In this document: positions 25,390 through 38,289 of the stretch, in pieces
Position numbering within the stretch: position 1 is the first letter of the stretch
How the letters are laid out: each line of letters opens with the position of its first letter
Assembly: GCF_029227915.1 (NCBI RefSeq)
Contig: NC_079882.1
Span: 27,409,001 to 27,473,000, forward strand
Length of the DNA: 64,000 bases
DNA from: Hydractinia symbiolongicarpus
Taxonomy: Eukaryota > Cnidaria > Hydrozoa > Anthoathecata > Hydractiniidae
Direction of reading: 5' to 3'
Program-made: the position numbers and the translations under genes
The notes under the pieces: model-generated
Seen by the model: only the letters and a program-made list of their open reading frames with translations
Database searches by the model: none
Told to the model about the DNA's origin: nothing

Positions 25390-27074
25390 TAGGATAAAAA
25401 AAACTTTTTAAGTAACATATATTCACTGTATTAAAATTATCACAAAATTCCAAAAGTTACAGATTTATTTTTAAAATACTTTTACAAACTGTGTAAGCAC
25501 TAGCCACTTGATAACTGGTAGGCGACGTAACTTAAGCTTTTATCACTTCGAACTATTTTTACGTATATACCTATATTTTTGTACACGATGCCAACCTGAC
25601 AAAAAACGCATTTGCACTAATTTTTGTTGCGAAGCTTATAGCATATTTATTGTGTGACATTAAAGTTCAAACAACTACAACAATTAAACGATAATACAAG
25701 AGAAGCAAGCAAAGAATTAACTTTTTTACCTCTCAGAATATGGTCTGAGTGTCAAAGGTTAGCAGTGGGAGGAAGGAAAAGGGTAAAAATACCCAAGCCT
25801 TGTAACCAAATCAACCACCTTGTACTTGTCGATAAACCCCAATCACAAGATAGAAAAGATGGCAGCCTTAGTTTATAATAGTTATTATTTTTTATTATTA
25901 TACATATACTTGGCATTCATCAATATACAAATGGTTCTTCGGCCTACTTAATGTAACCGTAGTATAAAATATAAAATCTACATACAGAGGGTAAAACTGT
26001 GTCAAATTATTTTTATAGATAAGGAATTATCAGATTATAAACTATAATAAAGCAGCAAACATCAAAATATATGAAGCAATATCTTTGACAACATGTAAGC
26101 CTGCGTGCACGCAAACATCAAGATGTATCGTGAAGCTGTAACACAATTAAAAACTCAAGTAGAAAACAAAAATGAAAGAAAAAAAAACTCCCCCCTGAAG
26201 ATTTTCACCTGTTTCAGTTTTTGTAACTGTGTAAAACAAAGATGAAAAAGAAAATTGGAACTACTTTCTTGGTGAAAATCCGTAACACTGTTTTTTATGT
26301 CTAATCCTATTAAAGTTTCACGGCACGATAGTTTAGTCATTGTTTGTCTGGGTAGGTTCAAATTTTTTTTTAAAGTATTTTTTAGTTATTTTGTCGCCCA
26401 TCGTCGTCCCCTGGGTTTGTTGCCTGATGTTAAAGCCGATAGCGGTTACTTGACGGCTACAAGATCATGGTACAGGGTGATTTTCATAGCCAGTATATTT
26501 ATTGTTCTATGAATAATTAATTAGGTTGTCTCTCAGTTGTAGTAAAAGTAACTTGATCGAGTCCTCGTTCTTTAGTTGCACATGTCAGCAGGGCAATGAA
26601 TCTTGGTTATTTATGATTTTCAACGCTTAACTTTAGAAAGTTTTATTTCAAACCTTATTACTTGTTCGCCCTGAAACTAAATTTTATAGTGATAAAATCT
26701 TTTAAGAAGCATTACTTATTAAAGGAATGTGATAATGCTGATTAGAGGGAGTTGATCTTGTTACATACATAACATATCGATGCATAACATAGCTAACTTG
26801 TTAGCCGGCTAGCTTAGTTTACCAATCTAATACCTCTTTGGGACAAAGTTGTAAGACATAGATTGTACCTACTACCTAGCTAGCTATATACTCAATAAAA
26901 AAACAAAAAGCTTTATCAAAGGCTAGCTGGCTTAGATAGCTGAGTAACTAAGTATAAAATAAAATGTTTTCAACATCTCATGTTAGCCGGATTTTTTAAT
27001 AAACAACCCAGTTTTTAAGACTACCTGTGAAATTTAGCCGAAAGTAACTAAAAAAGTAACTTGGTTAGCAACCT
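25390..27074. other. No gene seen
   Basis: AT-rich upstream flank of the channel gene. Short frames only, with no domain. TAGC-rich words cluster near 26800-26940. Confidence 0.5.
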
Positions 27075-27827
27075 TTAACCCTATTCGGTCCGGGGGGGAG
27101 GGGGCGGATTTCGCCCCCCCCCTGACGGTTTTTTTTAATAACTCCTGATTGCTTTCTTATATGGCTATGATACTTACTGAGTTTCAACATTTATCTATTA
27201 GACACCTGCATGCTGAATTTTTAGGTCCCATACCTTTCAGAGGCTTTGATATTGGCCATTGCTCGAAACTACCCCTAAAATCTCTATGAAATCCTTATAA
27301 TGGGGAAAATATAATAAATCCTGTTAGGATTATCCTTAGAACTTGAAACTTGCAACACAACTTTGTTTCATCAAGAAGAATCATTTTGAATAATTTTGAC
27401 ACGTGATTAATCCGATTTCCCGATTTTGTCGGATTTTACCCGAAAATCGAAAAAAACCGGATTTTCGGGCAATTTTTGGCAATTTTTTATTCGATCCATG
27501 TAAAAACTGGAAGATATGTTAAAAAAATTTTATTTAGCTTTCAGAAACTTCAAACAGAATGTAAAAATTCCCTCTAGAACAAAAGTAATTATATTTTAAG
27601 CAGATAGTGACATTTTTAACAATTTTCAAGCTTCTGATGACGCCACAGAAAATGTGCTGACGTAAGCAAATATTTATTGCGGCCATTTTGTTCCTTTTAT
27701 GACGTACTATAAGTGTGCCAAGTTTGATTCAATTTGAACAATCCTATGAAAAGTTATTGAGGGGGGGGGCGGAATCCGCCCCCCCGGTCATAGTATGTTC
27801 GAAAAACCCCGGACCGAATAGGGTTAA
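27075..27827. mobile_element. piggyBac-like MITE, complete
   Basis: Bounded by TTAA on both sides. The left end CCCTATTCGGTCCGGGG is the exact inverse of the right end. A second inner inverted block (GGGCGGATTTCGCCCCCCC-like) lies next to it at both ends. The interior of about 650 bases is non-coding. TTAA target duplication and CCC ends are typical of piggyBac. Best-preserved copy in the window. Confidence 0.8.
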
Positions 27828-30800
27828 GCCTTTGCTACGAAATTTCACTTAACTAGCAGCTTTTCCAGTTAAGCTATGGCAAAAGTCTTCCCAAAAGCAA
27901 CATATACTGCGTTTAAGCACCAATATAGTGTACTTTAGTGTGATAAATTCACTACTGATAAACATCATCCATAGGGTCATGATTCGGTTCACATTTCCAG
28001 AACTATGTTGGTAAAATAATTATAGGTGCTAAGAACAATTAGCCAAGAAACTTGTTATCAAAAAAGGCACCAACAATCTGATGTCTGACCCAAAAGGTTA
28101 GAGATTGTGTCATATGTCATATTGTATAGCTACAATTCTTGTCAAAAGTGTTGAGACACTTTTCATAATCCCCATTATTCACACACCACATACTATAAAA
28201 AGAACCGTAATTCTGTATTTATCGCCCTTTTTGTCAATTGCGGTTACTTTTCGCATTATTATAAACTACTTTTCACTTGGATTGTAGCTACATACAATTT
28301 TTTCTTCTGCTAAAAGTTGTGTTCTTAAAATTAACAAGGAAAAATGAGCTAAAAAAATATCTTTTGTAAAAATATTTACTGTTCGATTCACCATTTTATT
28401 GGTTAATTATTTTAAACATGTTATAGTCCTCTCAATATTTTGATACGTGAATCACCATCTATATCAGATGTAAATTAATCACATTGCAGAAAAAAGGCAA
28501 GAACCCCTGGGGGGGTGGAGATTGGTTTGTCGCCCCGGTCAAATTGTCCAATCAATTTATATATAAAAAACTTTGCACAGAAAAAAAGAGTATGAAGATT
28601 TCTTTACATAAAATCTTAAATTAGACTTCTTGTGTGGGAGCAGCTTTATCTCGCGCATCTTTGGTATAATACTCCTTTGTTATTATATTCTTGTGGAGTT
28701 TTTCCTTACGGAGCTTCTATTATTTATAAATAGGATTAAATATGCACGAGATAAAGTGCTTTATAATAAGTTTTTAGAACAAAAAATTTGTGTAAAAGGG
28801 AGAAAATGATAAAATTGTGCACGAATTAGGTTACTTTCTCAACGCGCAACTGTGAATAAAAAAATCACGCAGGTACGTAAGTATGAAATAATTAAAAGGA
28901 CACAAAAATATTATACAAGGAAACAAGGAGAATCTTAATGTTTGTTCTTAATTTGACCCACACTTTCTTCAAAAAACGATTTCGGTACATGTTTAACCTG
29001 TCATTTTCAACGATCGTTGTAAATGAGGAAATAAAAAATGACATGATATTGATCGTATAGAAAAAAGCAAAATAAAAAAAAGGCATTAATTGTTTAAAAA
29101 CAATGCAATGCAATAACACAAATATAAAGCAACGACACAATGCATAACCATCACAATTTATACGCAATACTAACCTGGAGAATTAGATGTAAATTGAAGG
29201 TAGAAGATAGTCTGTAAAAGTCTCAGGTATGACTTCGTAAATGCTGAGAGTGTTATATCGAATGACGAAGAAAACGCATTTAAAGAGAACATGCAATTCT
29301 TTAATCCTGATTTCATTATATCATTAACAATTAACAGAAACAGATTCCGTTGTATTAAATGTTGATTTGCAATCCATTGTTTCTTAATCGTTGCTATACA
29401 GAAAAAATAGGGGGGCAATTAACCTCAGATAAGATCACTGTTTGTTATTTCTATTCAATACAGCAATTATTGCGACCCTATGTCACACGACCACAATCTG
29501 GACACAATGATTGAAGTAAAGACAGTATTTTCGTAATTTTTCAAATATGGACAAAAGCTTCAAATGGTCAATATTACGCATTCAACATTCTGAAAAATCG
29601 CTTCTTGCCCACACGTAGATGAACATGGTTTAAAATTTTTTAGTAGAATTTTCTATCCTCCCACAAAAAGATATATGCCTCGCCAGGAACCATGGCGTGG
29701 CATATATCTTGGTCGTGCTTGGTCGTGCGTGAGTTTGGCAGCAAGTAAAGTATAGAAGTCAAATTACCTAAGTCCTAAATTCGCTGTACACAACAGTGAC
29801 AAGCAAATTGTATTTCAAAATGCTACAATCCAAAATATATAATTAACTGTTTTGTTTTAATATATTTTGTCCATGATTACAGTCCAAGTCTTGAAAACTT
29901 GAAAAAGAAATTATTAACACATTTTCTTTTTCTCTGCATATTCAACTGTTTTGCTTTAAATAAGAAATAAATTATAATTATCAAGGCGCCGGAATTAATC
30001 GATTTTGTATAAATACCATGATTACATAAATTAACATTGTTGACAAAACGAACAAGTTTTACAAAGCTTCATCCGATCCTCCCATCTTAAACATTCCTTT
30101 CGGTTTTTGGTACGGTGGAGTATTATGTACACTATAAGCAACAAACCGATTTTTACCCCCAATTTTTCGACATTGTTACTATGCTTGTGCGACAACCTAC
30201 TCAACAAATTTAAGATAAATCATTTTTTTTACTTTGGCTATACTTTGCTGAATCAGCAAAAGTTTTAAACCTTTACGTGTTCTTTGAAAGTACATGATCC
30301 TATACATTACTTTGCTCAGCGCTTCTAGCTCTGCACAATAGAGTTGACGGCCGAATAAATTTAATTAATGAAAAATCTTTGCGTATGGACGGGGCATTGC
30401 AATTCAAGTGAAGGATCTTTTCTATATCTTTTTAAAGTGCCGTTTCCAATGTCGTTTCCAGGGCTTTATGTCTAAATATAGCAGTACAGATATTTGCTCC
30501 ATGGGATTTCTCAATCCACCCTTGTCAAAAGCATAATAAACAGTTACGTCATTTCAGAAGGTTTTATAAGCTCAACTAATCTAACAATTAAGATTGCTTG
30601 CTGAATTATGTAAGCGCTGATATTGTTTTAGATTTAATTCACCTGATCGAAAGCCATACACCTTATTCCTATATTCGGGGATTCTGTAAAGTCACAAGGT
30701 TCATACCTGTACATTTCCTGTCGCTTTTTTTAGAATGAACTCACTGTAGATCTTGTTACGATATGATGGCATTAACATTAAAAATCACTGATGAATTACC

Positions 30801-31051
30801 GGCAATTTCTATGTTGTTGTTGTGAAATGCAATGTTTAGAAAAATCTAACTAACTAATAGGATTATTTTAATCGCATAAATTAATGTTTTGAAATTCATA
30901 TACATGCGACTAATTTTAAGGTGTTGTTGTCTAAATTGGATAATTCTCTCACTGAACTCGATAATTAGAGGAAACAGGATTGGTAAAAAAATAACATGCA
31001 CAAAATTAAAATTATAAAAATAATACTGGCTAGTTCTAACGATGACTTTTG

Positions 31052-31196
31052 TTGTTATTTCTCTGTTATTCCTCTGTTATTTCTCTGTTATTCCTCTGTT
31101 ATTTCTCTGTTATTCCTCTGTTATTCCTCTGTTATTTCTCTGTTATTTCTCTGTTATTCCTCTGTTATTTCTCTGTTATTTCTCTGTTATTCCTCT
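31052..31196. repeat. 11-bp minisatellite TTATTYCTCTG
   Basis: About 13 tandem units of 11 bases, varying mainly at one position (TTATTCCTCTG or TTATTTCTCTG). The 77-codon open frame across it is an artefact of the repeat. Confidence 0.9.
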
Positions 31197-32104
31197 ATAG
31201 CTTACTACTATAGTTTCCAAATTTCTTAATGAATTCAAATAAATCAGAAGCCATCAATTTATAGTCAATAATAGTTTATAACCTCGATGTCCGGTTAGAA
31301 GAAATCCACAGTAAAAGACACCAAATCCTAGCATCCTGCCACGCAAAATACAGAGCCAAAGAGCTTACCGCTAAAAAGTAAATAAATGACGTCACGCTGA
31401 AATTCATCTATAATTTTTTTCACATTACCTTAAAGTGTGTGTTAAGTTATATATTATTGTTTTGTTTCTGATTTTGTAATCTAATAGGCGATGACTGTAT
31501 GCCATGAAATGACTGATTCTTCTAAATTTTGATGTGCTTCATAATCTTTTTGTGAAAGATTGATGGGTAATGGAATTATACGACATGCTTAATGCAATTA
31601 TTTTTGTTGATTTAGATGTGTTTCTCAAAAACCGATCTGTTTTACATTTTGTGTAAACTTTTGTTTACGAACCGTATACAATGTTTCCAAAATAATTATC
31701 TTTGTTGATTCAAGTTTATTCTTTGCTCATTGATTTTTTGACATTTAGGTTTAAAATTGTTGGTAAAGGGCAGTACGGAACTAAAAAGGAAAATATTTGT
31801 GTTCTTAACTGCTTGATTTTTACACTTTGTGTAAATTTTTGTGAAATAGGATGGTATCCAACCGAAATGACTGATTTTTCTAGATTTAAATTTGATGTTT
31901 TCGAAACTACATCGCTTTTTCATATTTTTGTATAAGCTTTTAAGGGAAAGACAATATTTAAAATTTGTAAAGAACTTATTTCTGTTGATTTGTGCTAACT
32001 CTTTGCAGGCCTCCTTTTTGACATTTGAGAGTAAAATACTGAGGATTTTAAACATAATCACTTATAAGTTGTACATATTTTAGATGCGTTATTTCTGACA
32101 TTGT

Positions 32105-32215
32105 TATTATCGTGTTGTGACTGTTGGTGTTGTAACTGTCGGTGTTCTTACTGTCGGTTTTGTGAGTATTGGTGTTGTGAGTGTCGATGTTGTGAGTGTC
32201 GATGTTGTAACTTTT
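32105..32215. repeat. 18-bp degenerate tandem repeat
   Basis: About six diverged units around GTTGTGAGTGTCGATGTT. Short and non-coding. Confidence 0.75.
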
Positions 32216-33120
32216 TATCAACTAGATTTTAAACCTTGCAAGCTGTTCGTTTTTATTTTGTGTAAGATTTGTGTGGAGGATTTAATTTGACATTTGACAT
32301 TTCGTGTAAGATTTTAAGAACATTTTTTTTTGTATATGCACTACTGACTAAAGCAAAACATCTAAAGCAACCTATTTTTCATTGGCCTTTTGCCTAAGTG
32401 GATTTTTCCACAGGCCTTATCGACTAGTAACAATAATTTCTGACAACAACATAAACTTTTTATGCTCGCTCGACAACAAAAGCCGCTCTACAATACAACA
32501 GCAGTTTTATTTTTTACATTTTAAATTCGAATTATCATTCGAATTGGATAGTTTCTTTTAAAAAGAAAGCAACCTCGGTTCCAGGACACAAAAATGATAG
32601 AATAAATAAATAAGTTTAATCTATCCTGATGATGAGTAAACGTTTAAAATGACTTTTTTCAGGATTACTTTGAAAAAAAAGAAAACCTTCTTCGCTTCGG
32701 TTTTCCTTTTTCAGTCGATAAACTCTGTTTCCGTGAGATACGGCGCGCACATGGTGAACCGGGGGTAGAATTAAATTATTCTATCTTAGCGACCAACACG
32801 GGGCTTTAAAAACCAAAAAAACAAAACAAATAAGATTTTTTTTAAAATAAAATAAATATTAGCTTTAATAAAATAAAGAAAAGAGTTTTATTTTTTAAAG
32901 TAATAAGAAAAGAGAGTTAAATGTTTAAGGAGTAACCCCCTGGTTTGCGTTTTTTTAACTTAGTAAATTTTAGCGTTAGGCAACGCTTTGGGGACACAAT
33001 GCATATGAAATTAGAAAGTAACCCGTATATTATTGTCCTTGGCCTCATCGTGCGCGCACACAAGGCGTATTCACATATAGATCATTCGTGTATGGCACAA
33101 CAGTTTTCGGCAGCCTTAAT

Positions 33121-33622
33121 TTAACCTTACTCGGTCCCGAGGGGGTTTATTTCATTAACTCTTTCCTGCTCGGTATGGTTATGATACTTCCTGAGTTTTA
33201 ATATTTATCAATAGGAGCCCTACATGCTAAATTTTTTGGTCCCGCACATTATTACTCGTAACAACATTATTCGTTAATACATTCGTAACCATAAGGATTA
33301 TACTTAGAAGTTGAAACTTACAACACAACTTTATTTCATTGAGTAGAATCACTCTGTAATTTTCGGACACGTGAATAATCTGATTTCCTGATTTCTTTGG
33401 ATTTTAACTAAAAATCTGAGATATTTGGTGTTCATCGGTTTTTTTGGAGAAATTTGAAGCTCCAATAACCTCAGAGAAAAAGTGTTAAGAGAAGATTGCT
33501 GCCATTTTGATTTTATCATGACATGCTGTAAATGTACCATGTTATGTCAATTTTGACTATTCTATCAAAAGTTATTGACCCCCGGTCACAATGTGTGAAA
33601 ATCACTTAGCAAATAGGGTTAA
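33121..33622. mobile_element. piggyBac-like MITE, internally deleted
   Basis: TTAA-CCTTACTCGGTCCCGAGGG at the left and AAATAGGGTTAA at the right. The interior is shorter (502 bases) and clearly diverged from the copy at 27075, but it keeps the order of shared blocks (GGTTATGATACTT, CACAACTTTATTTCATTGA, GGATTTTAACTAAAAATC). Confidence 0.7.
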
Positions 33623-34609
33623 GAAAGTACCCATACCTAGTTTGCCATTATTACAACAGTCCTAAGTCGATACCAGAACAATTTAAGCTCCATGTTTGTT
33701 TTGTTTTCTTTTCAAATACTTATACAGATGTATAAAGAGTAAATAAAAAAATAATAGAAATATGGTGCTTAGATTTGACAAATACGTAACGTAAAATTCT
33801 CTGTTTTGAATACGAACATGTTGATGAAATTTTTGAACTTATAAAAAAGGATAAAATATCCTTCGCTGTTTTGCACGTTCTATCGTTACTTAAATCTGCA
33901 TGTTCTGTATTAACTTTAGCACCATCTCATATTACAAACTCTATTGAAAGTATGTTGTTAAAGAACTATCTAATTATAACAAAAGAAAAAAGGCTATTAG
34001 AAGAATTGCTTGTTGACTTGCTAGAAAAGTTGTTCGGCTGTTGGTATTAACGCTAATTGCTAGGTTGATTTTTACTTGTTGTTGTCTGCTTACCCAGCAT
34101 TTACCTAGCTAAGTATATATATAAATCATAAACATGAAAATGAGTTGATGATTTGTTGATTTGTTATCCAAAACCTACCCTGGAGTGTTGTTAGCCTAAA
34201 GTATATAGCTAGCTACCCTACTAATGTAATTTTAGAATTAGTCTAGCTAGTTGAAAGCAGAAATGAGTGACACATGTAGCTAGCCCTGTTTACCTGCTTT
34301 TAGCTATATAAAATTGTAAGTTTAGGGTAGAGGAAGTTGACAATTGGCTTTCATTATTGAGTCCTTTTTAGCTCTGGATGCTTATCATGGCATTTTCACC
34401 CACATGTTTAAACGATATGTTGCTAATTACTTCTGACTTTGGCAGAGATAAGACATGGCACTTTTAAAATGTTAAAGGTACAATATAACACCACATTTTC
34501 TTTCTTTTTTGTCGGTTAAAATATGTAGTGTTTATGTATACATGTCTCTAAAAAGTTAAGGCGTGACTAAAAAAAAATGTTTGGCTATTGTCCTTTTGAG
34601 AGTCCAAAA
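33623..34609. other. No gene seen
   Basis: AT-rich, with TAGCTA-rich words at 34080-34330. The only structure is the edge of the element that follows. Confidence 0.45.
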
Positions 34610-35620
34610 GAGGTGAGCTCGGTCGCTGAAGTTTTGATAGTGCGTATTTGATGTTTTGACCAAGCGCTCCTCTATGAGTCTAATTTTTCATTAATTAGAG
34701 GTAAGAAAAGAGCTGGAATATCGATTGGACCTAGAGGATTTGATATATCATGTTCTTCCATGAAGGAAATTATTTCATAGTGAAGTGATAGTACTCCATC
34801 AAAAACATCCCGCCAAAGCCGCTATATACGTTGATTATCTGTACTCTTCCCAGTATCTATTCTTCCCATTCTGACACCGTGTTTCTGTATCATAAAGTCT
34901 GCAATAAGGACATTTTCCCGGCCTTAATCAGATCGAAATCTACTTATTAATTCAAATTTATCAACACCTTTTAAGAAAGATGAAAAAATCAACTCCGCTT
35001 TGTTGTTGCTAATACATTCTATAGATACAGGAAATCAGCTAAAGCCATCGATAGCCCCAAAGACAATGAAATACAATTTCACTAATTTATGATTGGTGTG
35101 TACGTGGCAAAGGTTGTTTGGGCCGGCCACATTGTAGGCTTTTTTTGTCATTCGACCTTTTTTCCTAACTTGCCCACTAATTTCATCTCCACGATGAATA
35201 ATGTCTCTAAGCCGAAATCTTGGTACAAGTAAAACCTCTTCCTTTTAATAGCTGGTTAACCATTAATTCTCTATTACATGAAAATTCTGAGACCAGATTT
35301 GAATTAATACAATCCAGTTCTTCATCAGTTATCTCTAAGAAACTGCTTTTTCAGAAATGAAACTCTGCCATACGACGTTATGTTGTTCTCTCTGAAACAC
35401 ACAGGATAACAGCTCTTTTACAAACAAACTCGCATCAATAAGATTCTCTAAAACGTTCTTTGAAATGTCATACTTCTGGGAATGTCATTGGAGATTCGCT
35501 GCCATAAAATGTCTGCAGTTATCTTTTCTTGCAAAAACTTTTAAGAAAACACTTTCTCTAGATTCAGTTTTTGTAGCACTCTACACAAGTTTTTGTCAGT
35601 CATTTTCAACGATCTTTCTG
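34610..35620 (-). pseudogene. Integrase-core transposon protein, copy 2, broken
   Basis: Closely matches 18760-19770 base for base, with scattered substitutions and indels plus an inserted block near 35280-35370. It contains the same first-Asp and second-Asp regions and HTH region on the minus strand. More stops and shifts than copy 1. The CTATCATAAT repeat remnant follows at 35640-35700, after which the Polinton-like element begins. Confidence 0.6.
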
Positions 35621-35981
35621 TGACAGGGAACTAACAAAGTATAATAATACCAAAGTATCATATTTTCAAACTATCAAAATGTCTAATTATCATAATAGAG
35701 ATAGAGAATTGTATGTTCTGGCACAGGCGCACGCTCACACACGGTCAAACCCAACAAATTCACACCATCCAATACGTAGAGGGGCAAGTCCCCTTCATGC
35801 TGTGCTTATTCATGCATAATGAGGAAAACTCCCAATCATACCGCAGATGCGCACATCCACATCATCCTGCAAATGAGTAAAAAGTTCTGGCACACTCCAA
35901 CGTAAATTCCCCGCACACTGCTTACTTGAAAATGACATCCACATATTCAAGAAAGCACCGGACCAGTTCAAGACGCAGGAC

Positions 35982-36548
35982 ATGTGCAATTGGGCCGTTG
36001 AAGAAATGCCCCACGTGTTCGAGTATGTCCCGGATCAGTTCAAGATTCAAGACATGTGCAAAAAAGCCGTTGAGGAGCTCACATATATGCTTAAATATGT
36101 TTCGGAACATCTTATGACACAAGAAATGTGCAACGAGGCTGTTGAAGAGGATTCATGGCTAATCAAAAATGTGTTGGACAGGTTAAAGACGCGAGACATG
36201 TGCAACGAAGTTATTGAATAGGATCCCGACATGTTAAGGTATGTACCAAACCAGTTCAAGACGCAGGACATGCGTAACGAAGCTGTTGAAAAGTATCCTC
36301 TGTTGCTCAAATATTTAACCAATCGGTTCAAGACGCAAGAAATGCGCAATTGGGCTGTTGAAGAAATACCTCATATGTTCGTTTATGTTCCGGACTGGTT
36401 TAAGACGCAAACCATGTGCATCAGAGCCTCTGAAGATGAGCCTGTTGTACTCGATTCCTATCGCCGAAGGAAAGCGGAGAAGTCTAGGATTAAGGATGAG
36501 CTAGCTAAAGCAGCCTGGCATCCCAAAAAGTCCTGTGGTCCTAGATAA
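35982..36548 (+). pseudogene. DUF4116-like tandem-repeat protein, broken once
   Basis: Repeats of about 24 residues built on the pattern F-K-T-Q-x-M-C-N-x-A-V-E-x-x-P-x-L-L-x-Y-V-P run through two frames joined at a TAG stop (36219-36221). About eight repeats are visible. The end carries a basic segment (YRRRKAEKSRIKDELAKAAW) and stops at 36546-36548. Such repeats are very common next to Polinton-like genes in cnidarians and in giant-virus proteins; their function is unknown. The repeats are probably helical hairpins of a solenoid. A shifted frame over the first units (35926-36117) also reads without a stop, which is a by-product of the repeat. Confidence 0.6.
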
Positions 36549-36658
36549 TAGGCGCGACTATCAAAGGATTGGTAAGTATCGGTTTTAATTGGCCAAAACC
36601 CAATTAAAACTTCAGCGCGAACAAATTTTATTGTGTAAAACAGGTTATCATCAATAAA

Positions 36659-37010
36659 ATGGTACTCTGTTACTGGTGCTGTGTAGAACTGTGCGACAAA
36701 AAATGCGTCAGCTCCCCTATGAGGTACACCCCCCGCAGGCTAGCACAAAACATACAACGGAATCTGGATTTTTTCATGTCAAAGAAGACATGGCTGCTCA
36801 TATGGGCGAACACAACGGCAAGTACGTGTACGAGGGCTACTTTTGTGGAAATTCGTGCTACTTGGCTTCCGTGGAGCAGTGAAAGGTGTATGAGAGCGCG
36901 TACGAAATGTCGCTGTGTTTGTTGAAAAGGCGTTACAAAGGAAAGCCCCCCCCCCCCCCCCCGGACTGCAGAAAAGGAATTCCAGGCATCCTGCCAAGAT
37001 CATAGATTTC
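36659..37010 (+). pseudogene. Cysteine-rich zinc-finger-like protein of the element
   Basis: Starts LCYWCCVELC. After a shift it continues with GYFCGNSCYLAS, which resembles an FCS-type zinc finger. The two cysteine pairs lie in different frames. A run of 17 C (36946-36962) ends the readable part. Possibly a late-transcription-factor-like zinc protein known from large DNA viruses, but this is only resemblance. Confidence 0.3.
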
Positions 37011-37078
37011 TGCTTTTCAGATGATGCAAAGTTGTGGAGTCAAGAGTAAGTTATTTTATCTTCAGAGTCATAGGATAA

Positions 37079-37201
37079 ATGGAAGAACAATGCGACGACT
37101 GCGAACGCATACTCGATGAGTACGACAAGTGTAGCTGCGGGCGAAGACTCATCATAAAGGCTAAGATGCTGTGTTGGTACTGCTACCAGGAATATAAGTG
37201 A
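37079..37201 (+). CDS. 40-residue Cys-rich mini-protein
   Basis: Intact short frame with CDDC, CSC and CWYC pairs (residues 5-8, 18-20, 32-35). The spacing suits a small zinc ribbon or knuckle. It lies inside the Polinton-like block between two broken genes. Function unknown; it may be a fragment of a longer protein. Confidence 0.4.
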   Translation: MEEQCDDCERILDEYDKCSCGRRLIIKAKMLCWYCYQEYK

Positions 37202-37289
37202 TTATGGGGGTAGGCGCATGTGCCAGAAACGACAGAAGCAATCTTCGGACCTTGTTTGAAATTCAATAAAGGATTCTAAAATTTGAAAA

Positions 37290-37850
37290 AAAAATTGCCA
37301 AGCCCAGAGAATTCTACGGCTTTGCGTATACTTTTACAAACATCAGTGATATTAGCATCAATGATCTGGCGGTATCGGATCCTATCCCTGCCAACGGAGG
37401 CAAGGATCCACGATATATCGTGGGCTACCATCGCGAGTCACCATAATGGCCCTCAGGATAAAAATGCCTAAAATCTGGTCCCTGAATGGAGTTGGCCAAT
37501 AAAATGCCGGCGCCGTGGCAGCGATGGGCCTTGATTTCGACGAGTAGCCCGACTGGATTGAAAAGTATCGTCAAATGTGGACTAAAATCGAAGAGTTAAT
37601 ATCTCAAAACTTGACGACGGAGCCGGTGAAAAGGAAGAGCTATATTAACGCAAAACTAAAATACCACAAGGACACGATAACAACAAAATTTCATGGTATG
37701 TGTGTACCCTATGATGAACCCTGTCAAGTTAGTGCTATCCTGGCTATAGCTTCCGTGTATGTGCAGGGGAAAAACTACTACTCACAGGTGCAGGTCGTGC
37801 AATATAGGTACAAGGACTTTAAAGTCGAATGTCTGCTAAGTGATGACTAA
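37290..37850 (+). pseudogene. Unidentified Polinton-type protein, broken
   Basis: The first part reads PREFYGFAYTFTNISD and IPANGGKDPRYIVGYH in one frame (about 37297-37435). After stops and a shift, the part from 37575 to 37850 is open (MWTKIEELISQN to LLSDD-stop). I recall similar conserved text in cnidarian virus-like elements, but know no function. A small beta-rich domain with KNYYSQVQV near the end is visible. An AATAAA just upstream (37264-37269) may end the preceding transcript. Confidence 0.4.
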
Positions 37851-37885
37851 AAGCCATTTGTTTTACAAGCCCTTCAGTATACATA

Positions 37886-38215
37886 TCATGCGTTTACGCC
37901 CTGTAGTATAGTCATATATTTTACAAGTCCTATAGTATAATACTTTTCACCAGCTGGAGCAGGTAGACCCATGAGCTGTGCATGACTATTGACAGTAGCT
38001 GCCAGATCCTCGAACCTGTACAGACCCTTCATAATTTCGATTCAAGTAACCCTCTGATCTGGCCCCACCTAACGAATGGTAAAGTCATTGTCGCTGTAAA
38101 TGTTAACCACCGTATGTCGAATACTAATCCATTTTAGGGCAATTCTGGTATCCTGCCCTAGGTAATCCTGAAACATAGTTGTTTTTTCGATATCAGTGAT
38201 GTAGAGTTGTTTCAT
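37886..38215 (-). pseudogene. Minor-capsid-like protein of the element, broken
   Basis: Minus strand from the ATG at 38215. LYITDIEKT opens a readable frame of about 110 codons interrupted by TAG and TGA stops. The frame also shows RIALKWISIRH and GLYRFEDLA and ends at 37886. It resembles a conserved protein of cnidarian Polinton-like elements that I think is the minor capsid (penton-like) protein; that attribution is from memory and uncertain. Confidence 0.35.
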
Positions 38216-38289
38216 CCTTTCTTCTAAGAAGAAAGAATAAACATTTACTCATACAACTTGAGAGTTAGGTATAAGTCAAACAGGGGAGG

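Larger units (their letters stand above)
27828..33120. other. Long stretch without a supported gene
   Basis: AT-rich, with two simple arrays listed separately. Minus-strand frames at 28892-29167 and 29170-29418 are hydrophobic, but they have no firm family match and no consistent exon structure. The remainder shows nothing. Confidence 0.45.

Noticed and set aside
28892-29418. Hydrophobic minus-strand frames that loosely recall gustatory-receptor-like membrane proteins (QTIFYLQF near a TM end)
   Set aside because: The motif is short, the two frames do not join by a plausible intron, and AT-rich DNA gives hydrophobic frames by chance.
31696-32083. Overlapping frames of 63-121 codons on both strands
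   Set aside because: AT-rich, mutually overlapping, no domain, no splice context.
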